Assembly: GCF_005887635.2 (NCBI RefSeq)
Contig: NZ_CP040818.1
Location: forward strand, 1,176,001 to 1,240,000
Source: Paroceanicella profunda
GTDB lineage: Bacteria > Pseudomonadota > Alphaproteobacteria > Rhodobacterales > Rhodobacteraceae
Reading direction: 5' to 3'
Length of the DNA: 64,000 nt
Shown here: in pieces, positions 8,801 through 18,710 of the stretch
How the letters are laid out: each line of letters starts with the position of its first letter
How positions within the stretch are numbered: position 1 is the first letter of the stretch
Made by a program: the position numbers and the translations under genes
Notes under the pieces: generated by a model
Seen by the model: only the letters and a program-made list of their open reading frames with translations
Database searches by the model: none
What the model was told of the DNA's origin: nothing

Positions 8801-10390
8801 TTATCCCGCGTATCTGGCAGAGGCGAAGTTGGCATTCACCCCGGTGGCCGAGACGATCAGGTCTTCCAGCCGGTTGTCGTAGATCGTCGGGAACTGGTTC
8901 TCGGTCAGCCAGGCCACCGGCACTTCCTCCACGAGCAGCTTCTGCACCTCGGAGTAGAGAGCCTGGCGCGTGTCGTCGGAGGTCGCCACCGCGGCCTCGG
9001 CGAACAGCCGGTCGACCTCGGGGTTGGAGTAGCCGGCGGTGTTGGTGAACATGACGCCCTTGCGGATGTTGGACGAGACATAGGTGCGGGCAACGCCCAG
9101 CGCCGGGTCACCGAACTGGTAGAGCATGTTGGTGGTGATGTCGAACTCCCAGTTCGACACGGAGGAGGCCCAGCCGGCCACGTCCGTGGAGATCAGGTTC
9201 ACGTTGATGCCGCCCTGCGCCAACGCCTGGCGGATGAACTCCGCCGTGCGCACCCAGGTCTCGCCATAGGGCGGGACGGGGTAGTCAATGGTCACGCGGT
9301 TGCCGTCGGAACCGGGGGTGAGGCCCATCTCGTCGAGCAGGGCCGTGGCCTTCTCGATGGAGAGTTCATACTGCTTCACGTCGCCGTCGTAGAAACGGGT
9401 GGTGGAGGCGATGGGCCCGGTCGCCACCTTGGCGAGGCCGAAGAGGATGCGGTCGCGGATGAACTCGCGGTCGATCAGGTGCATCACCGCCTGGCGGAAG
9501 CGCTTGTCGTCCATCGGCTTGTTGCGGCAGTTGAATTCCAGCCAGGAGACGGGGGAGAAGAACTCGTAGCCCTGGGTGGTCATCGTCAGGTGCGGCAGGG
9601 CGGAGAGGCGCTCCACGTCGAAGGTCTCCACGTCGCCCCACTGGGCGAGCTGGGCCTCGCCGGTCTCCAGCGCCACGGAGCGGGAGGCGGCGTCCGGGAT
9701 CACCCGGTAGTAGATCTCGGTGAGATGCGGCTCGCCCTCGCGGTAATACTCGTCGAAGGCCTGCAGGTGGATGTGGCTGCCGCGCACCCATTCGTTGAAC
9801 TTGAACGGGCCGGTGCCGATGGGCGTCTGGTTGTGCTCGGAGTTGCGGTAGTCCTCGCCCTCGTAGAGGTGCCTGGGCACCATCGGGGCGGAGGAGGTCT
9901 CGAAGGCCAGCAGGAAGGGCGCGAACGGCTCCTTCAGCTTGAACACCACGGTGTAGTCGTCCGGCGCGGTGATGCTCTCGCAGCGCTCGAAGGTGGCACG
10001 GGCGCGCGGGTGCACTTCCTTCAGGAAATCGTCGCAGGTGAACACCACATCGGCGGCGGTGAAGGGCGCGCCGTCATGCCACTTGGCGTTCCGCACCAGG
10101 TGGAAGGTGTAGGTGAGCCCGTCCTCGGACATCTCCCAGCTCTCGGCCAGCTGCGGGCCGGGGGTCAGCTTCAGGTCGTAGCTCAGCAGGCTCTCGTAGA
10201 TCTTGCCGCCCACCACGCCGGTGGGGGTCTGCTGGTTGAGGGCAAGCTGCAGGATCGGCGGCTCCGGCTGGATGATGGCGGTGAGCCCGCCCTCGGCGGC
10301 CTGGGCGAAGGCGGGGCGGCCAAGACCGGCCCCGCTGACGGCAACCGCGCCGGACATGAACAGCAGGTGATTGAATTCGCGGCGATTCAT
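8801..10390 (-). CDS. Peptide-type ABC transporter substrate-binding protein (family 5), probable Tat substrate
   Basis: Periplasmic binding protein that gives the importer its specificity. The N-terminus MNRREFNHLLFMSGAVAVSG is a twin-arginine signal, with a likely cleavage after the alanine-rich AFAQA near residue 31. The mature part shows the family-5 pattern: YESLLSYDLKLTPGPQLAESW, then AKWHDGAPFTAADVVF, and the later PIGTGPF motif. It has 529 residues, the usual size. It is the first gene of the leftward operon and starts 103 bases after the hutC stop, with an inverted repeat in the gap. The ligand is unknown; the nearby hut genes make amino acids or peptides plausible but do not prove it. 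Confidence 0.93.
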   Translation of the reverse strand: MNRREFNHLLFMSGAVAVSGAGLGRPAFAQAAEGGLTAIIQPEPPILQLALNQQTPTGVVGGKIYESLLSYDLKLTPGPQLAESWEMSEDGLTYTFHLVRNAKWHDGAPFTAADVVFTCDDFLKEVHPRARATFERCESITAPDDYTVVFKLKEPFAPFLLAFETSSAPMVPRHLYEGEDYRNSEHNQTPIGTGPFKFNEWVRGSHIHLQAFDEYYREGEPHLTEIYYRVIPDAASRSVALETGEAQLAQWGDVETFDVERLSALPHLTMTTQGYEFFSPVSWLEFNCRNKPMDDKRFRQAVMHLIDREFIRDRILFGLAKVATGPIASTTRFYDGDVKQYELSIEKATALLDEMGLTPGSDGNRVTIDYPVPPYGETWVRTAEFIRQALAQGGINVNLISTDVAGWASSVSNWEFDITTNMLYQFGDPALGVARTYVSSNIRKGVMFTNTAGYSNPEVDRLFAEAAVATSDDTRQALYSEVQKLLVEEVPVAWLTENQFPTIYDNRLEDLIVSATGVNANFASARYAG

Positions 10391-10447
10391 GGCAGATCCT
10401 CACTGGATGGGGGAACGGTGACTTCGCCATGAATGCTAGGGGCCGTC

Positions 10448-10477
10448 AATGGCCCGGTCTCATGAGTAGGGGCCATT
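10448..10477. promoter_or_regulatory. Long inverted repeat between hutC and the ABC operon
   Basis: Perfect 8-bp arms AATGGCCC and GGGCCATT are separated by 14 bases that include TCATGA. It lies 17 bases past the hutC stop and about 58 bases upstream of the binding-protein start. It may be a terminator for hutF-hutC or an operator for the transporter; there is no T-run. Confidence 0.45.
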
Positions 10478-10493
10478 CACCATCGTGCAGGGG

Positions 10494-11195
10494 TCAGCCG
10501 GTGGGGTCCGTGCGCGAGACCATGCGGAAGCGCGCCCCCGGATGCGCCAGCCGCGCCCAGGTGATGGTGGCCTGCGCCGACCAGGTGCGCCGCTCCAGCA
10601 CGAAGAGCGGCTCGCCGGCCTCCATGCCCAGCAGGCCGCGTTCTCCCGCGTCCGGCATCGCGGCCAGGAACACGTGCTCGGAACTGGACCAGGGCACCTC
10701 GCGCACCAGCCATTCGTTCGGCCCCTCGCGCTCGAAGGGCATGGCCCCGGCGGCGGGCACCTCGGAAAGGTTGATCCAGCGGGTCTCGAGCTGGTGCGGC
10801 AGCCCGTCGGCGAAATGCAGGCAGCGCAGGAACAGCACCGGTGCGCCGGCGGGAAGCTCCAGCCGCGCCGCGGCCTCCGGGCCCGCCCCCTCCGCGCGCC
10901 GCTCCAGCAGGTGGTAGCCGTAGCGGCCGCCCGCCCGCTCCACCTCCGCGCGCACCAGCGGGATCTCGAAGAAGGCGCCGCGCCAGTTGCGCCGGGCCAC
11001 CCGGGTGCCGGCGCGGCGGCGCCGCTCCAGCAGCCCGGCCTCCGCCAGCTCGCGCAGCGCGCGGTTCACCGTGGAGCGGGCCGAGCCGTAGCGGGTGGCA
11101 AGGTCGACCTCGTTCGGGATCAGGTCTCCCGGGGCCCATTCGCGCGCCGAGATCCGCGCCAGGATATCCTCCTTGATGTCGCGGAAGCTCGCCAT
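10494..11195 (-). CDS. hutC: HutC, GntR-family repressor of histidine utilisation
   Basis: Transcriptional repressor that in known systems is released by urocanate. The N-terminal winged helix-turn-helix is visible (PNEVDLATRYGSARSTVNRALRELAEAGLLERRRRAGT), followed by a UTRA effector domain that includes LELPAGAPVLFLRCLHFADG. It has 233 residues, normal for HutC. The ATG at 11195 overlaps the hutF stop by one base (TGATG), so it is translationally coupled to hutF. A matching HutC-type operator lies in the hutF-hutI intergenic region. The GTG one codon earlier is a less likely start. Confidence 0.92.
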   Translation of the reverse strand: MASFRDIKEDILARISAREWAPGDLIPNEVDLATRYGSARSTVNRALRELAEAGLLERRRRAGTRVARRNWRGAFFEIPLVRAEVERAGGRYGYHLLERRAEGAGPEAAARLELPAGAPVLFLRCLHFADGLPHQLETRWINLSEVPAAGAMPFEREGPNEWLVREVPWSSSEHVFLAAMPDAGERGLLGMEAGEPLFVLERRTWSAQATITWARLAHPGARFRMVSRTDPTG

Positions 11196-12550
11196 CACAG
11201 CGCGCCGGTGAGCGCCGTTATCGCCGCGCGGTAGTCATGCTCCACCTGGGTGCGCGCCACGTGGCGGCCGGCCACCACGCAGTGCCGCCCGGCGGACCAG
11301 AGATCGGCCACCGAGGTGTCCGGCGCGGCGAAGATCCAGCCGTCGAGGAATTGCTGCGGCGTCAGCCCGGCCAGGGCGAGGGCGCCGGCATCCAGCGCCA
11401 TCACGTCGGCCAGCCGGCCGGGAGCCAGCGCGCCGGCCTCCCGGTCCAACGCCCGGGCGGAGCCGGCGCAGGCGCGCAGGAACAGGGTCTCGCCCACCGA
11501 GCCGCCGCCCGCGGGCGCCATCACGTTGCGCGCCCGGTCGCGCAGGCGCTGGCTGTATTCCAGCGCGCGCAGCTCCTGGCCGAGGCTGATGCGGATGTTG
11601 GAATCGCTGCCCAGCCCCAGCGCGCCCCCGGCCGCGAGGAAGCGCGGACCGTCGAAGATGCCGTCGCCCAGGTTCGCCTCCGTCACCGGGCAGAGGCCGG
11701 CCACGGCGCCGGAGCGGGCCAGCGCCTCGGTCTCCTCGGGGCGCATCTGGGTGCAGTGGATGAGGCACCAGCGCTCGGAGAGCCCGGCATTGTCCAGCAG
11801 CCATTGCACCGGGCGCGCGCCCAGCCAGGCCTCGATCTCCTCCACCTCGCGCTCCTGCTCGGCGGCGTGGATGTGGATCGGCCCGGGCGAGGAGAGATGC
11901 GCGAAGACATCCGGCGTGACCGCGCGCAGCGAATGCGGCGCCACGCCGATGCGCGTGTCCCCCGGCATGCCCTCGAGGTCCAGCGCCATCATCAGCCGGG
12001 AGAAGCGCTCCATGTCGTTGCCGAAGCGCTTCTGCCCGCCCTCCAGCGGCTGCGCCCCCGCCCCGCCGTGGCTGTAGAGCACCGGCAGGTGGGTGAGGCC
12101 GATGCCGGTGTCGCGCGCCGCGGCGAAGATGCGCCGCGAGGTCTCGGCAATGTCGTCATAGGGCGTGCCGCCGGGCTGGTGGTGCAGGTAGTGGAACTCC
12201 GCCACCGCGGCGAAGCCCGCCTCCTGCATCTCCACGAAGGCCATGGCGGCGATGGCGCCGATCTGCTCCGGGCTCAGCAGGTCGAGGAAGCGGTACATCA
12301 GCACCCGCCAGGTCCAGAAACTGTCGCGCCCCGGGGCGCGGGCCTCGGTCATCCCCGCCATGGCGCGCTGGAAGGTATGGCTGTGCAGGTTCGAGGGCGC
12401 GGGCAGCAGGATGCGCGGCGGCGCCCCCTCCACCCCGGTGCGCACCGCGGCGATGGTGCCGTCCGGGTTGACGTCAAGCGCCACGTCGCGCGCCCAGCCC
12501 CCGGGCAGCAGCGCGTGGGTGCCGGTGATGAGCGTGGTGGAATGGGTCAT
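11195..12550 (-). CDS. hutF: Formimidoylglutamate deiminase HutF
   Basis: Converts N-formimino-glutamate to N-formyl-glutamate and ammonia, the fourth step of the five-step histidine route. It is a 451-residue amidohydrolase with the metal-binding NLHSHTFQRAMAG (HxH near residue 56), a long catalytic barrel with HAAEQEREVEEIEAW, CLIHCTQM, and the late metal aspartate in GLGSDSNIRI. It is clearly HutF rather than an atrazine chlorohydrolase because of its hut context. It is divergent from hutI and followed by hutC. Use of HutF implies that a HutG formylglutamate deformylase is needed; none is in this window. Confidence 0.95.
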   Translation of the reverse strand: MTHSTTLITGTHALLPGGWARDVALDVNPDGTIAAVRTGVEGAPPRILLPAPSNLHSHTFQRAMAGMTEARAPGRDSFWTWRVLMYRFLDLLSPEQIGAIAAMAFVEMQEAGFAAVAEFHYLHHQPGGTPYDDIAETSRRIFAAARDTGIGLTHLPVLYSHGGAGAQPLEGGQKRFGNDMERFSRLMMALDLEGMPGDTRIGVAPHSLRAVTPDVFAHLSSPGPIHIHAAEQEREVEEIEAWLGARPVQWLLDNAGLSERWCLIHCTQMRPEETEALARSGAVAGLCPVTEANLGDGIFDGPRFLAAGGALGLGSDSNIRISLGQELRALEYSQRLRDRARNVMAPAGGGSVGETLFLRACAGSARALDREAGALAPGRLADVMALDAGALALAGLTPQQFLDGWIFAAPDTSVADLWSAGRHCVVAGRHVARTQVEHDYRAAITALTGAL

Positions 12551-12606
12551 GGCGGCCTCCTGCTGGCGATGGAGGCAAGTCTAGCGCGGCGCCGGGCTTC
12601 GGTAAA

Positions 12607-12620
12607 TATGTGTAGACATA
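12607..12620. promoter_or_regulatory. Probable HutC operator between hutF and hutI
   Basis: TATGTGTAGACATA is a near-perfect palindrome (TATGT and ACATA arms). Its core GTGTAGAC fits the GT-x-TA-x-AC pattern known for HutC-subfamily GntR proteins. It lies in a locally AT-rich part of the 133-base divergent gap, 57 bases from the hutF start and 63 bases from the hutI start, where one site could repress both directions. Confidence 0.7.
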
Positions 12621-12683
12621 AAAACGCTCCTCTCCTACATTTTCCCAGACACCGCGACGACAACCCCGGGGGAACGCGCGCCG

Positions 12684-13904
12684 ATGCCAGAGCCCAGTCC
12701 TGACCTGCTCCTCACCAACGCGACGCTTGCCACGCTGCAGCCGGGCCGGCCCTACGGGCTGGTGGAGGCCGGCGCCGTGGCCCTGCGCAGCGGGCGAATC
12801 GCCTGGGCGGGGCCGGCGGCGGAGATGCCGGCGGAGCATGCCGGGCTGCCCCGGCGAGACCTCGGGCAGCGGCTGCTCACGCCCGGGCTGATCGACTGCC
12901 ACACCCATATCGTCTTCGGCGGAGACCGCGCGCGCGAGTTCGAGATGCGGCTGGAGGGCGCGAGCTACGAGGAGGTGGCGCGGGCCGGCGGCGGCATCGT
13001 CTCCTCCGTGCGCGCCACCCGGGCGGCCCCGGAAGAGGCGCTGATCGCCGCCGCCCTGCCCCGGCTGGACGCGCTGCTGGCCGAAGGGCTGACACTGATC
13101 GAGGTGAAATCCGGCTACGGGCTGGACCGGGAAACCGAGCTGCGCATGCTGCGCGCCGCCCGCGCGCTGGAGCGGCTGCGCCCGGTGCGGGTGGTGACCA
13201 GCTTCCTCGGCGCCCATGCAGTGCCGGCGGAGTACACGGGCCGCTCCGGCGCCTATCTCGAGGAGGTCTGCCTCCCCACGCTGCGCGCCGCCCATGCCGA
13301 GGGGCTGGTGGACGCGGTGGACGGGTTCTGCGAGGGCATCGCCTTCAGCCCGAAGGAAATCTCCCGTGTGTTCGACACGGCGCGTGCCCTCGGCCTGCCG
13401 GTCAAGCTCCATGCCGAGCAGCTTTCCGACCTCGGCGGGGCGGCGCTGGCGGCGGGCTACGGCGCGCTCTCGGCCGATCACCTGGAATATCTCGGGGCGG
13501 AGGGCGTGGCCGCCATGGCCCGGGCCGGCACCGTGGCCGTGCTGCTGCCCGGCGCGTTCTACACCCTGCGCGAGACGAAACTGCCCCCGGTGGCGGGCTT
13601 GCGCGCCGCCGGCGTGCCCATCGCGCTGGCGAGCGACTGCAACCCCGGCACCTCGCCACTCACCTCGCTGCTGCTCACGCTCAACATGGGCTGCACGCTG
13701 TTCCGCCTCACCCCGGAGGAGGCGCTGGCCGGCGTCACCCGCGAGGCGGCCCGGGCCCTCGGCATCGCCGATTGCGGCATGATCGCCCCCGGCATGCGCG
13801 CGGACCTGGCCGCCTGGGACGTGGCCCACCCGGCGGAACTCGCCTATCGTATCGGTTTCAACCCGCTGCACACGCGGTGGTTCGGAGGTCTGGAATGCAA
13901 CTGA
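12684..13904 (+). CDS. hutI: Imidazolonepropionase HutI
   Basis: Opens the ring of 4-imidazolone-5-propionate to N-formimino-glutamate, step three of histidine breakdown. It has 406 residues with the HutI-specific metal motif [21 protein letters not shown] (given here only as the HTH core near residue 75), ligands in KLHAEQLSD and SADHLEY, and the late [12 protein letters not shown] aspartate. Family length is about 400. Its 3' end overlaps hutH by 10 bases, so hutI-hutH-hutU is one rightward operon starting from the HutC-controlled divergent promoter. Confidence 0.97.
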   Translation: MPEPSPDLLLTNATLATLQPGRPYGLVEAGAVALRSGRIAWAGPAAEMPAEHAGLPRRDLGQRLLTPGLIDCHTHIVFGGDRAREFEMRLEGASYEEVARAGGGIVSSVRATRAAPEEALIAAALPRLDALLAEGLTLIEVKSGYGLDRETELRMLRAARALERLRPVRVVTSFLGAHAVPAEYTGRSGAYLEEVCLPTLRAAHAEGLVDAVDGFCEGIAFSPKEISRVFDTARALGLPVKLHAEQLSDLGGAALAAGYGALSADHLEYLGAEGVAAMARAGTVAVLLPGAFYTLRETKLPPVAGLRAAGVPIALASDCNPGTSPLTSLLLTLNMGCTLFRLTPEEALAGVTREAARALGIADCGMIAPGMRADLAAWDVAHPAELAYRIGFNPLHTRWFGGLECN

Positions 13905-15418
13905 CCCCTGGGGCGTTGCGCCTCGACACGCTCGCCCGGATCTACTTCGAGGAATGCGCCGTGGCGATCGACCCCGCCGCGAAACCGGCGGTGGACGCCG
14001 CCGTGGCCCGGGTGGCCGAGGCCGCCGCGGGCAGCGCTGCGGTCTACGGCGTGAACACCGGGTTCGGCAAGCTCGCCTCGGTCAAGATCGCCCCGGAGGA
14101 CACGGCCACCCTGCAGCGCAACCTCATCCTGTCGCATTGCTCGGGCGTGGGCCCGGCCATTCCGCGCCGGGTGACCCGGCTGATGATGGCCCTGAAGATC
14201 GCCTCGCTCGGGCGCGGCGCCTCCGGCGTGCGCTGGCTGGTGATCGAGCGCATCGAGGCCATGCTGGCCAAGGGCGTCACCCCGGTGATCCCGGCGCAGG
14301 GCTCGGTGGGGGCCTCGGGCGACCTCGCGCCCCTCGCCCACATGACGGCGGTGCTGATCGGCGAGGGCGAGGCGGAGGTTCGCGGCCGGGTGCTGCCCGG
14401 GGCCGAGGCGCTGGCCGAAGCCGGCATCGCCCCGGTGGAGCTGGGCCCGAAGGAGGGGCTGGGCCTGATCAACGGCACGCAGTTCTCCACCGCCTTCGCG
14501 CTGGCCGGGCTGTTCGAGGGCTGGCGGTGCGCGGAAGGCGCACTGGTCGCCTCCGCCCTCTCGACCGACGCGATCATGGGCTCCACCGCACCGCTGGAGC
14601 CGGAGATCCACGCCCTGCGCGGCCACCGCGGCCAGGCCGAGACCGCCGCCTTCCTGCGCGCCCTGCTCGACGGCTCGGAGATCCGCGAGAGCCACCGCGA
14701 GGGCGACGCCCGCGTGCAGGACCCCTATTGCATCCGCTGCCAGCCGCAGGTGACCGGGGCCGCGATGGACCTGATGCGCCAGGCCGCCGCCACGCTGGAG
14801 ATCGAGGCGAACGCGGTGACCGACAACCCGCTGGTGATCTCCGGCGCCATCGTCTCGGGGGGCAATTTCCACGCCGAGCCGGTGGCCTTCGCCGCGGACA
14901 TCATCGCGCTGGCGCTGGCGGAGATCGGCGCCATCTCGCAACGCCGCATCGCGCTGATGGTCGATCCGACGCTGAGCCACGACCTGCCGCCCTTCCTCAC
15001 CCCCGCGCCGGGGCTGAACTCCGGGCTGATGATCGCCGAGGTCACCTCCGCCGCGCTGATGAGCGAGAACAAGCAGCGCGCCAACCCCTGCTCGACCGAC
15101 AGCACCCCCACATCCGCCAACCAGGAGGACCATGTCTCCATGGCCGCCCATGGCGCGCGGCGGCTGATGGACATGGCCGACAATCTGGGCCGCATCGTGG
15201 GGATCGAGCTGATCTGCGGCGCGCAGGGCATCGGCTTTCGCGCCCCGCTGGAAACCTCGGCCCCTCTGCAGGCGGTGATCGCGCGCCTGCGCCGCGAGGT
15301 GCCGCCGCTGCAGGAGGACCGCTACCTCGCCCCGGACCTGGAGGCCGCCGCGGCCCTCATCCGCTCCGGCGCGGCCGCCGCCGCCTCCGGCCTCTCCGTT
15401 CCGCCGCTCGGCGCCTGA
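13895..15418 (+). CDS. hutH: Histidine ammonia-lyase HutH
   Basis: Removes ammonia from L-histidine to give trans-urocanate, the first step of the pathway. The self-processing Ala-Ser-Gly that forms the MIO cofactor is visible in [14 protein letters not shown] near residue 143. Other family blocks are [23 protein letters not shown] and [16 protein letters not shown]. It has 507 residues, the normal size. I chose the ATG at 13895 inside the end of hutI because it has GGAGG-like sequence just upstream and gives the standard N-terminus; the open frame extends further back only as hutI overlap. Confidence 0.97.
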   Translation: MQLTPGALRLDTLARIYFEECAVAIDPAAKPAVDAAVARVAEAAAGSAAVYGVNTGFGKLASVKIAPEDTATLQRNLILSHCSGVGPAIPRRVTRLMMALKIASLGRGASGVRWLVIERIEAMLAKGVTPVIPAQGSVGASGDLAPLAHMTAVLIGEGEAEVRGRVLPGAEALAEAGIAPVELGPKEGLGLINGTQFSTAFALAGLFEGWRCAEGALVASALSTDAIMGSTAPLEPEIHALRGHRGQAETAAFLRALLDGSEIRESHREGDARVQDPYCIRCQPQVTGAAMDLMRQAAATLEIEANAVTDNPLVISGAIVSGGNFHAEPVAFAADIIALALAEIGAISQRRIALMVDPTLSHDLPPFLTPAPGLNSGLMIAEVTSAALMSENKQRANPCSTDSTPTSANQEDHVSMAAHGARRLMDMADNLGRIVGIELICGAQGIGFRAPLETSAPLQAVIARLRREVPPLQEDRYLAPDLEAAAALIRSGAAAAASGLSVPPLGA

Positions 15419-15438
15419 GCCAGATAGGACCCCGTGAC

Positions 15439-17112
15439 ATGACCGACCCTCGCCACAACCTGCGCGACATATTCCCCCCCACAGGCCCGGAGATCAGCGC
15501 GAAAAGCTGGCTCACCGAGGCGCCGATGCGGATGCTGATGAACAACCTCCACCCCGACGTGGCGGAGAACCCGCATGAGCTGGTGGTCTATGGCGGCATC
15601 GGCCGGGCGGCGCGCACCTGGGAGGATTTCGACCGGATCGTCGCCAGCCTGAAGAGCCTGGAGGCGGACGAGACCCTGCTCGTGCAGTCCGGCAAGCCGG
15701 TGGGCATCTTCCGCACCCATGAGAACGCGCCGCGGGTGCTGATCGCCAATTCCAACCTCGTGCCGCACTGGGCCACCTGGGAGCATTTCAACGAGCTCGA
15801 TCGCAAGGGGCTGATGATGTACGGCCAGATGACGGCCGGGTCGTGGATCTACATCGGCACGCAGGGCATCGTGCAGGGCACGTTCGAAACCTTCGCGGAG
15901 GCCGGGCGCCAGCATTACGGCGGCGATCTCACGGGCCGCTGGGTGCTCACCGGGGGCCTCGGCGGCATGGGCGGCGCGCAGCCGCTGGCCGCGGTGATGG
16001 CCGGGGCCTGCTGCCTCGCGGTGGAATGCGACCAGACCCGCATCGATTTCCGCCTGCGCACCCGCTACGTGGACGAGAGAGCCACCAGCCTGGACGAGGC
16101 ACTGGAGATGATCGCGCGCTGGACCGCGGCGGGCGAGGCGAAATCCGTCGGCCTGCTGGGCAATGCGGCGGATGTCTTTCCCGAGCTGGTGGCGCGCGGT
16201 GTGCGCCCCGACATCGTGACCGACCAGACCTCCGCCCATGACCCGGTGAACGGCTACCTGCCGCAGGGCTGGACCCTGGGGAAATGGCGCGAGATGCGCG
16301 AGGCGGACCCGAAGGCGGTGAGCGCCGCCGCCAAGGCCTCGATGCGCGTGCAGGTGAAGGCGATGCTCGACTTCCACCGCGCCGGCGTGCCCACGGTCGA
16401 TTACGGCAACAACATCCGGCAGATGGCGCTGGACGAGGGGCTGGAGGACGCCTTCGCCTTCCCCGGCTTCGTGCCGGCCTATATCCGGCCGCTGTTCTGC
16501 CGCGGCATCGGGCCGTTCCGCTGGTGCGCGCTGTCGGGAGACCCGGAGGACATCTACCGCACCGACGCGAAGGTGAAGGAGATCCTGCCCGACAACGCCC
16601 CCCTGCACCGCTGGCTCGACATGGCGCGCGAGCGCATCGCCTTCCAGGGCCTGCCGGCGCGCATCTGCTGGGTGGGCTTGGGCGACCGCCACCGCCTCGG
16701 CCTCGCCTTCAACGAGATGGTGGCGCGCGGCGAGCTGAAGGCCCCGGTGGTGATCGGGCGCGACCATCTCGACAGCGGCTCCGTCGCCAGCCCGAACCGC
16801 GAGACGGAGGCGATGCGCGACGGCTCGGACGCGGTGTCGGACTGGCCGCTGCTCAACGCCCTGCTCAACACCGCCTCCGGCGCGACCTGGGTCAGCCTGC
16901 ATCACGGCGGCGGCGTGGGCATGGGGTTCTCCCAGCATGCCGGCATGGTGGTGGTGGCCGACGGCACGCCCGAGGCCGCGGCCCGGCTGGAGCGCGTGCT
17001 GTGGAACGACCCGGCCACCGGCGTGATGCGCCATGCCGATGCCGGCTATGACACCGCGCTGGACTGCGCCCGCGAGAAGGGCCTGCGCCTGCCCGGCATC
17101 CTCGGCACCTGA
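15439..17112 (+). CDS. hutU: Urocanate hydratase HutU
   Basis: Hydrates urocanate to imidazolonepropionate using a tightly bound NAD+ as electrophile, step two of the pathway. It has 557 residues as expected. Recognisable blocks are [12 protein letters not shown], the glycine-rich NAD-binding [15 protein letters not shown] around residue 175, and the conserved cysteine region [20 protein letters not shown] near residue 350-360. It starts 20 bases after hutH and closes the operon. All residues I can check are intact. Confidence 0.97.
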   Translation: MTDPRHNLRDIFPPTGPEISAKSWLTEAPMRMLMNNLHPDVAENPHELVVYGGIGRAARTWEDFDRIVASLKSLEADETLLVQSGKPVGIFRTHENAPRVLIANSNLVPHWATWEHFNELDRKGLMMYGQMTAGSWIYIGTQGIVQGTFETFAEAGRQHYGGDLTGRWVLTGGLGGMGGAQPLAAVMAGACCLAVECDQTRIDFRLRTRYVDERATSLDEALEMIARWTAAGEAKSVGLLGNAADVFPELVARGVRPDIVTDQTSAHDPVNGYLPQGWTLGKWREMREADPKAVSAAAKASMRVQVKAMLDFHRAGVPTVDYGNNIRQMALDEGLEDAFAFPGFVPAYIRPLFCRGIGPFRWCALSGDPEDIYRTDAKVKEILPDNAPLHRWLDMARERIAFQGLPARICWVGLGDRHRLGLAFNEMVARGELKAPVVIGRDHLDSGSVASPNRETEAMRDGSDAVSDWPLLNALLNTASGATWVSLHHGGGVGMGFSQHAGMVVVADGTPEAAARLERVLWNDPATGVMRHADAGYDTALDCAREKGLRLPGILGT

Positions 17113-17355
17113 GGCCGCGTGCCGGGACGGGCCCCGAGCCTGCACCGCCCGTGCCCCGGGCCCGCCCGGACTGCGGGGCGGCCCCCGCTTCGGGCAAGGC
17201 CGGACCGCCGGCCGCCCCTGCTCCGGTCCCGACCCGGAGCCACTGCCGCCCGCCGCCCCGCGCCGGGCAGAGACGCCCCGGCTCCACCGCCGGGGCGGCG
17301 CGGCGCCGGCCCCGGCGCCGGAGAGGAAAAAACTACCTGACAGGAAGGACCACCC

Positions 17356-18015
17356 ATGCATTACGCTCCGGCCTCCGAGGCCTGCCCGCTGCCGTTCTCG
17401 CCCTTCAAGGCCTGCACCGTGCCCCGCCCGATCGGCTGGCTGTCGACCGTCTCCGCCGATGGCCGGGCCAACCTGGCGCCCTACAGCCAATGGCAGAACC
17501 TCACCTTCGACCCGCCCATGGTGATGTTCGCCGCCAATCTCTATGCCGACGGCCGCCGCAAGGACACGGTGCTGAACGCTGAGGAAACCGGCTGGTTCGT
17601 GTGGAACATGGCGACCTATGACCTGCGCGAGGCGGTGAACCGCTCCGCCGAGGACCTGCCGCGCGGGGTGGACGAGTTCGAGCGTGCCGGGGTCACCAAG
17701 GCCGCCTGTGTGGACGCGCCCGGCCCGCGCGTGGCCGAGAGCCCGTGCCATTTCGAATGCCGCTACATGCAGACCCACCGGCTGGAGGGGCGCAGCGCGC
17801 TCGGCACGGTGGACGTGGTCTATGGCGAGGTGATGCGCATTCACGTGGCGGACCGGGTGATCACCCCCGATGGCAAGATCGACATTCCCGCCATCCGGCC
17901 GCTCGCCCGCATGGGCTACTACGATTACACCTCGGTCACCGAGACCTTCGAGATGCGCATTCCCGGTTCCACCGCCGCGGCCGGCCAGGGGCTGGAGGGG
18001 CGCGTGAAGGTGTGA
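17356..18015 (+). CDS. Flavin reductase-like / FMN-binding protein
   Basis: Small 219-residue protein of the flavin reductase-like (FMN-binding split barrel) family. The N-terminal VPRPIGWLSTVSADGRANLAPYSQW is the FMN-phosphate-binding block, and DPPMVMFAA continues the barrel. Such proteins reduce free flavin or bind FMN for an oxygenase partner, but no monooxygenase is adjacent. It follows hutU after 243 bases, so it probably has its own promoter; a role linked to histidine use is only a positional guess. A GC hairpin follows the stop. Confidence 0.85.
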   Translation: MHYAPASEACPLPFSPFKACTVPRPIGWLSTVSADGRANLAPYSQWQNLTFDPPMVMFAANLYADGRRKDTVLNAEETGWFVWNMATYDLREAVNRSAEDLPRGVDEFERAGVTKAACVDAPGPRVAESPCHFECRYMQTHRLEGRSALGTVDVVYGEVMRIHVADRVITPDGKIDIPAIRPLARMGYYDYTSVTETFEMRIPGSTAAAGQGLEGRVKV

Positions 18016-18030
18016 TCGCGCAGGCAGAAA

Positions 18031-18056
18031 GGGGCGCCCCCGGTGGGAGGCGCCCC
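18031..18056. terminator. GC hairpin between convergent genes
   Basis: Perfect 8-bp arms GGGGCGCC and GGCGCCCC surround a 10-base loop, starting 16 bases after the flavin reductase stop and preceded by AAA. It can serve the convergent csbD-like gene from the other side. No clear T-run follows, so termination efficiency is uncertain. Confidence 0.6.
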
Positions 18057-18103
18057 TGTCGTCATCGGGTAGCGGCGGGCGGGATACGCCCCGCCGCGGC
18101 GGA

Positions 18104-18301
18104 TCAGTTGCGGCTCGACCACTCGTCGATGCGCTTCTCCGCCTCTTCCTTGGCGATGCCGTACTTCTCCTGGAGAATGCCGGCGAGCTTGGTCTGATCG
18201 CCTTCGATCTTCGCCACGTCATCGTCGGTCAGCTCGCCCCACTCGCGCTGCAGAGTGCCGCTGAGCTGCTTCCAGTTGCCTTTGATCTGGTCCATGTTCA
18301 T
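18104..18301 (-). CDS. CsbD family stress-response protein
   Basis: Small hydrophilic protein of 65 residues with the CsbD-family N-terminus (MDQIKGNWKQLSGTLQREWG) and the DDDVAKIEGDQTKLAGILQE block. CsbD proteins accumulate under general stress in many bacteria, but their biochemical role is unknown. The ATG at 18301 has a strong ribosome site (GGAAGG, 8-9 bases upstream), so the much longer upstream open frame is not used. It is convergent with the flavin reductase gene and divergent from the AI-2E-family gene. Confidence 0.92.
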   Translation of the reverse strand: MNMDQIKGNWKQLSGTLQREWGELTDDDVAKIEGDQTKLAGILQEKYGIAKEEAEKRIDEWSSRN

Positions 18302-18386
18302 GTTCGTTTTCCTTCCATGAGGGCAGTCGCCGAAACAATGCCCGGGCAGGCGGCCCGGTTCCCGTTGCGGACCCGATAAAATTTTC

Positions 18387-18411
18387 GGAACCATTCGCGC
18401 CTTGGAACGTT
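18387..18411 (+). promoter_or_regulatory. Possible EcfG-type promoter
   Basis: GGAAC, then exactly 16 bases, then CGTT, fits the pattern of alphaproteobacterial general-stress sigma factor EcfG. It points rightward, 300 bases before the AI-2E-family gene. The fit may be chance: many Rhodobacterales lack EcfG, and the stress gene csbD is on the other strand. Confidence 0.3.
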
Positions 18412-18710
18412 GCCTTGGCTGGCACGCCTGAAACGGACGGGTGCAGCCGACGGGCCGGGCAGCCCGCGTGGGGCAGGCACCCTTCCCCACCCGCAGGACC
18501 CCAGACCGGCCCGCGCGCACCGGGACGACACGTCTCCGGCGGCGCGGACAGGGCCGGTCGCCCGCGCCCCGCGCACCGGGGAGCGGCCAGCCAGAACGGC
18601 CCGGACCGGCCCGCACCGGGCGTTCCGGGTGACTACCAGCACGGTCGGAGCCATCCATTCCGGATGCGCCGGAAAAACACCAACGGGTTGCGGCGGGGAG
18701 CCAGGCAAAG

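Noticed and set aside
13954..17112. A 1052-codon plus-strand frame joining hutH and hutU
   Set aside because: The first part is hutH read in the wrong frame (arginine/glycine-rich nonsense); only the hutU part from 15439 is real. It is not a fusion protein.
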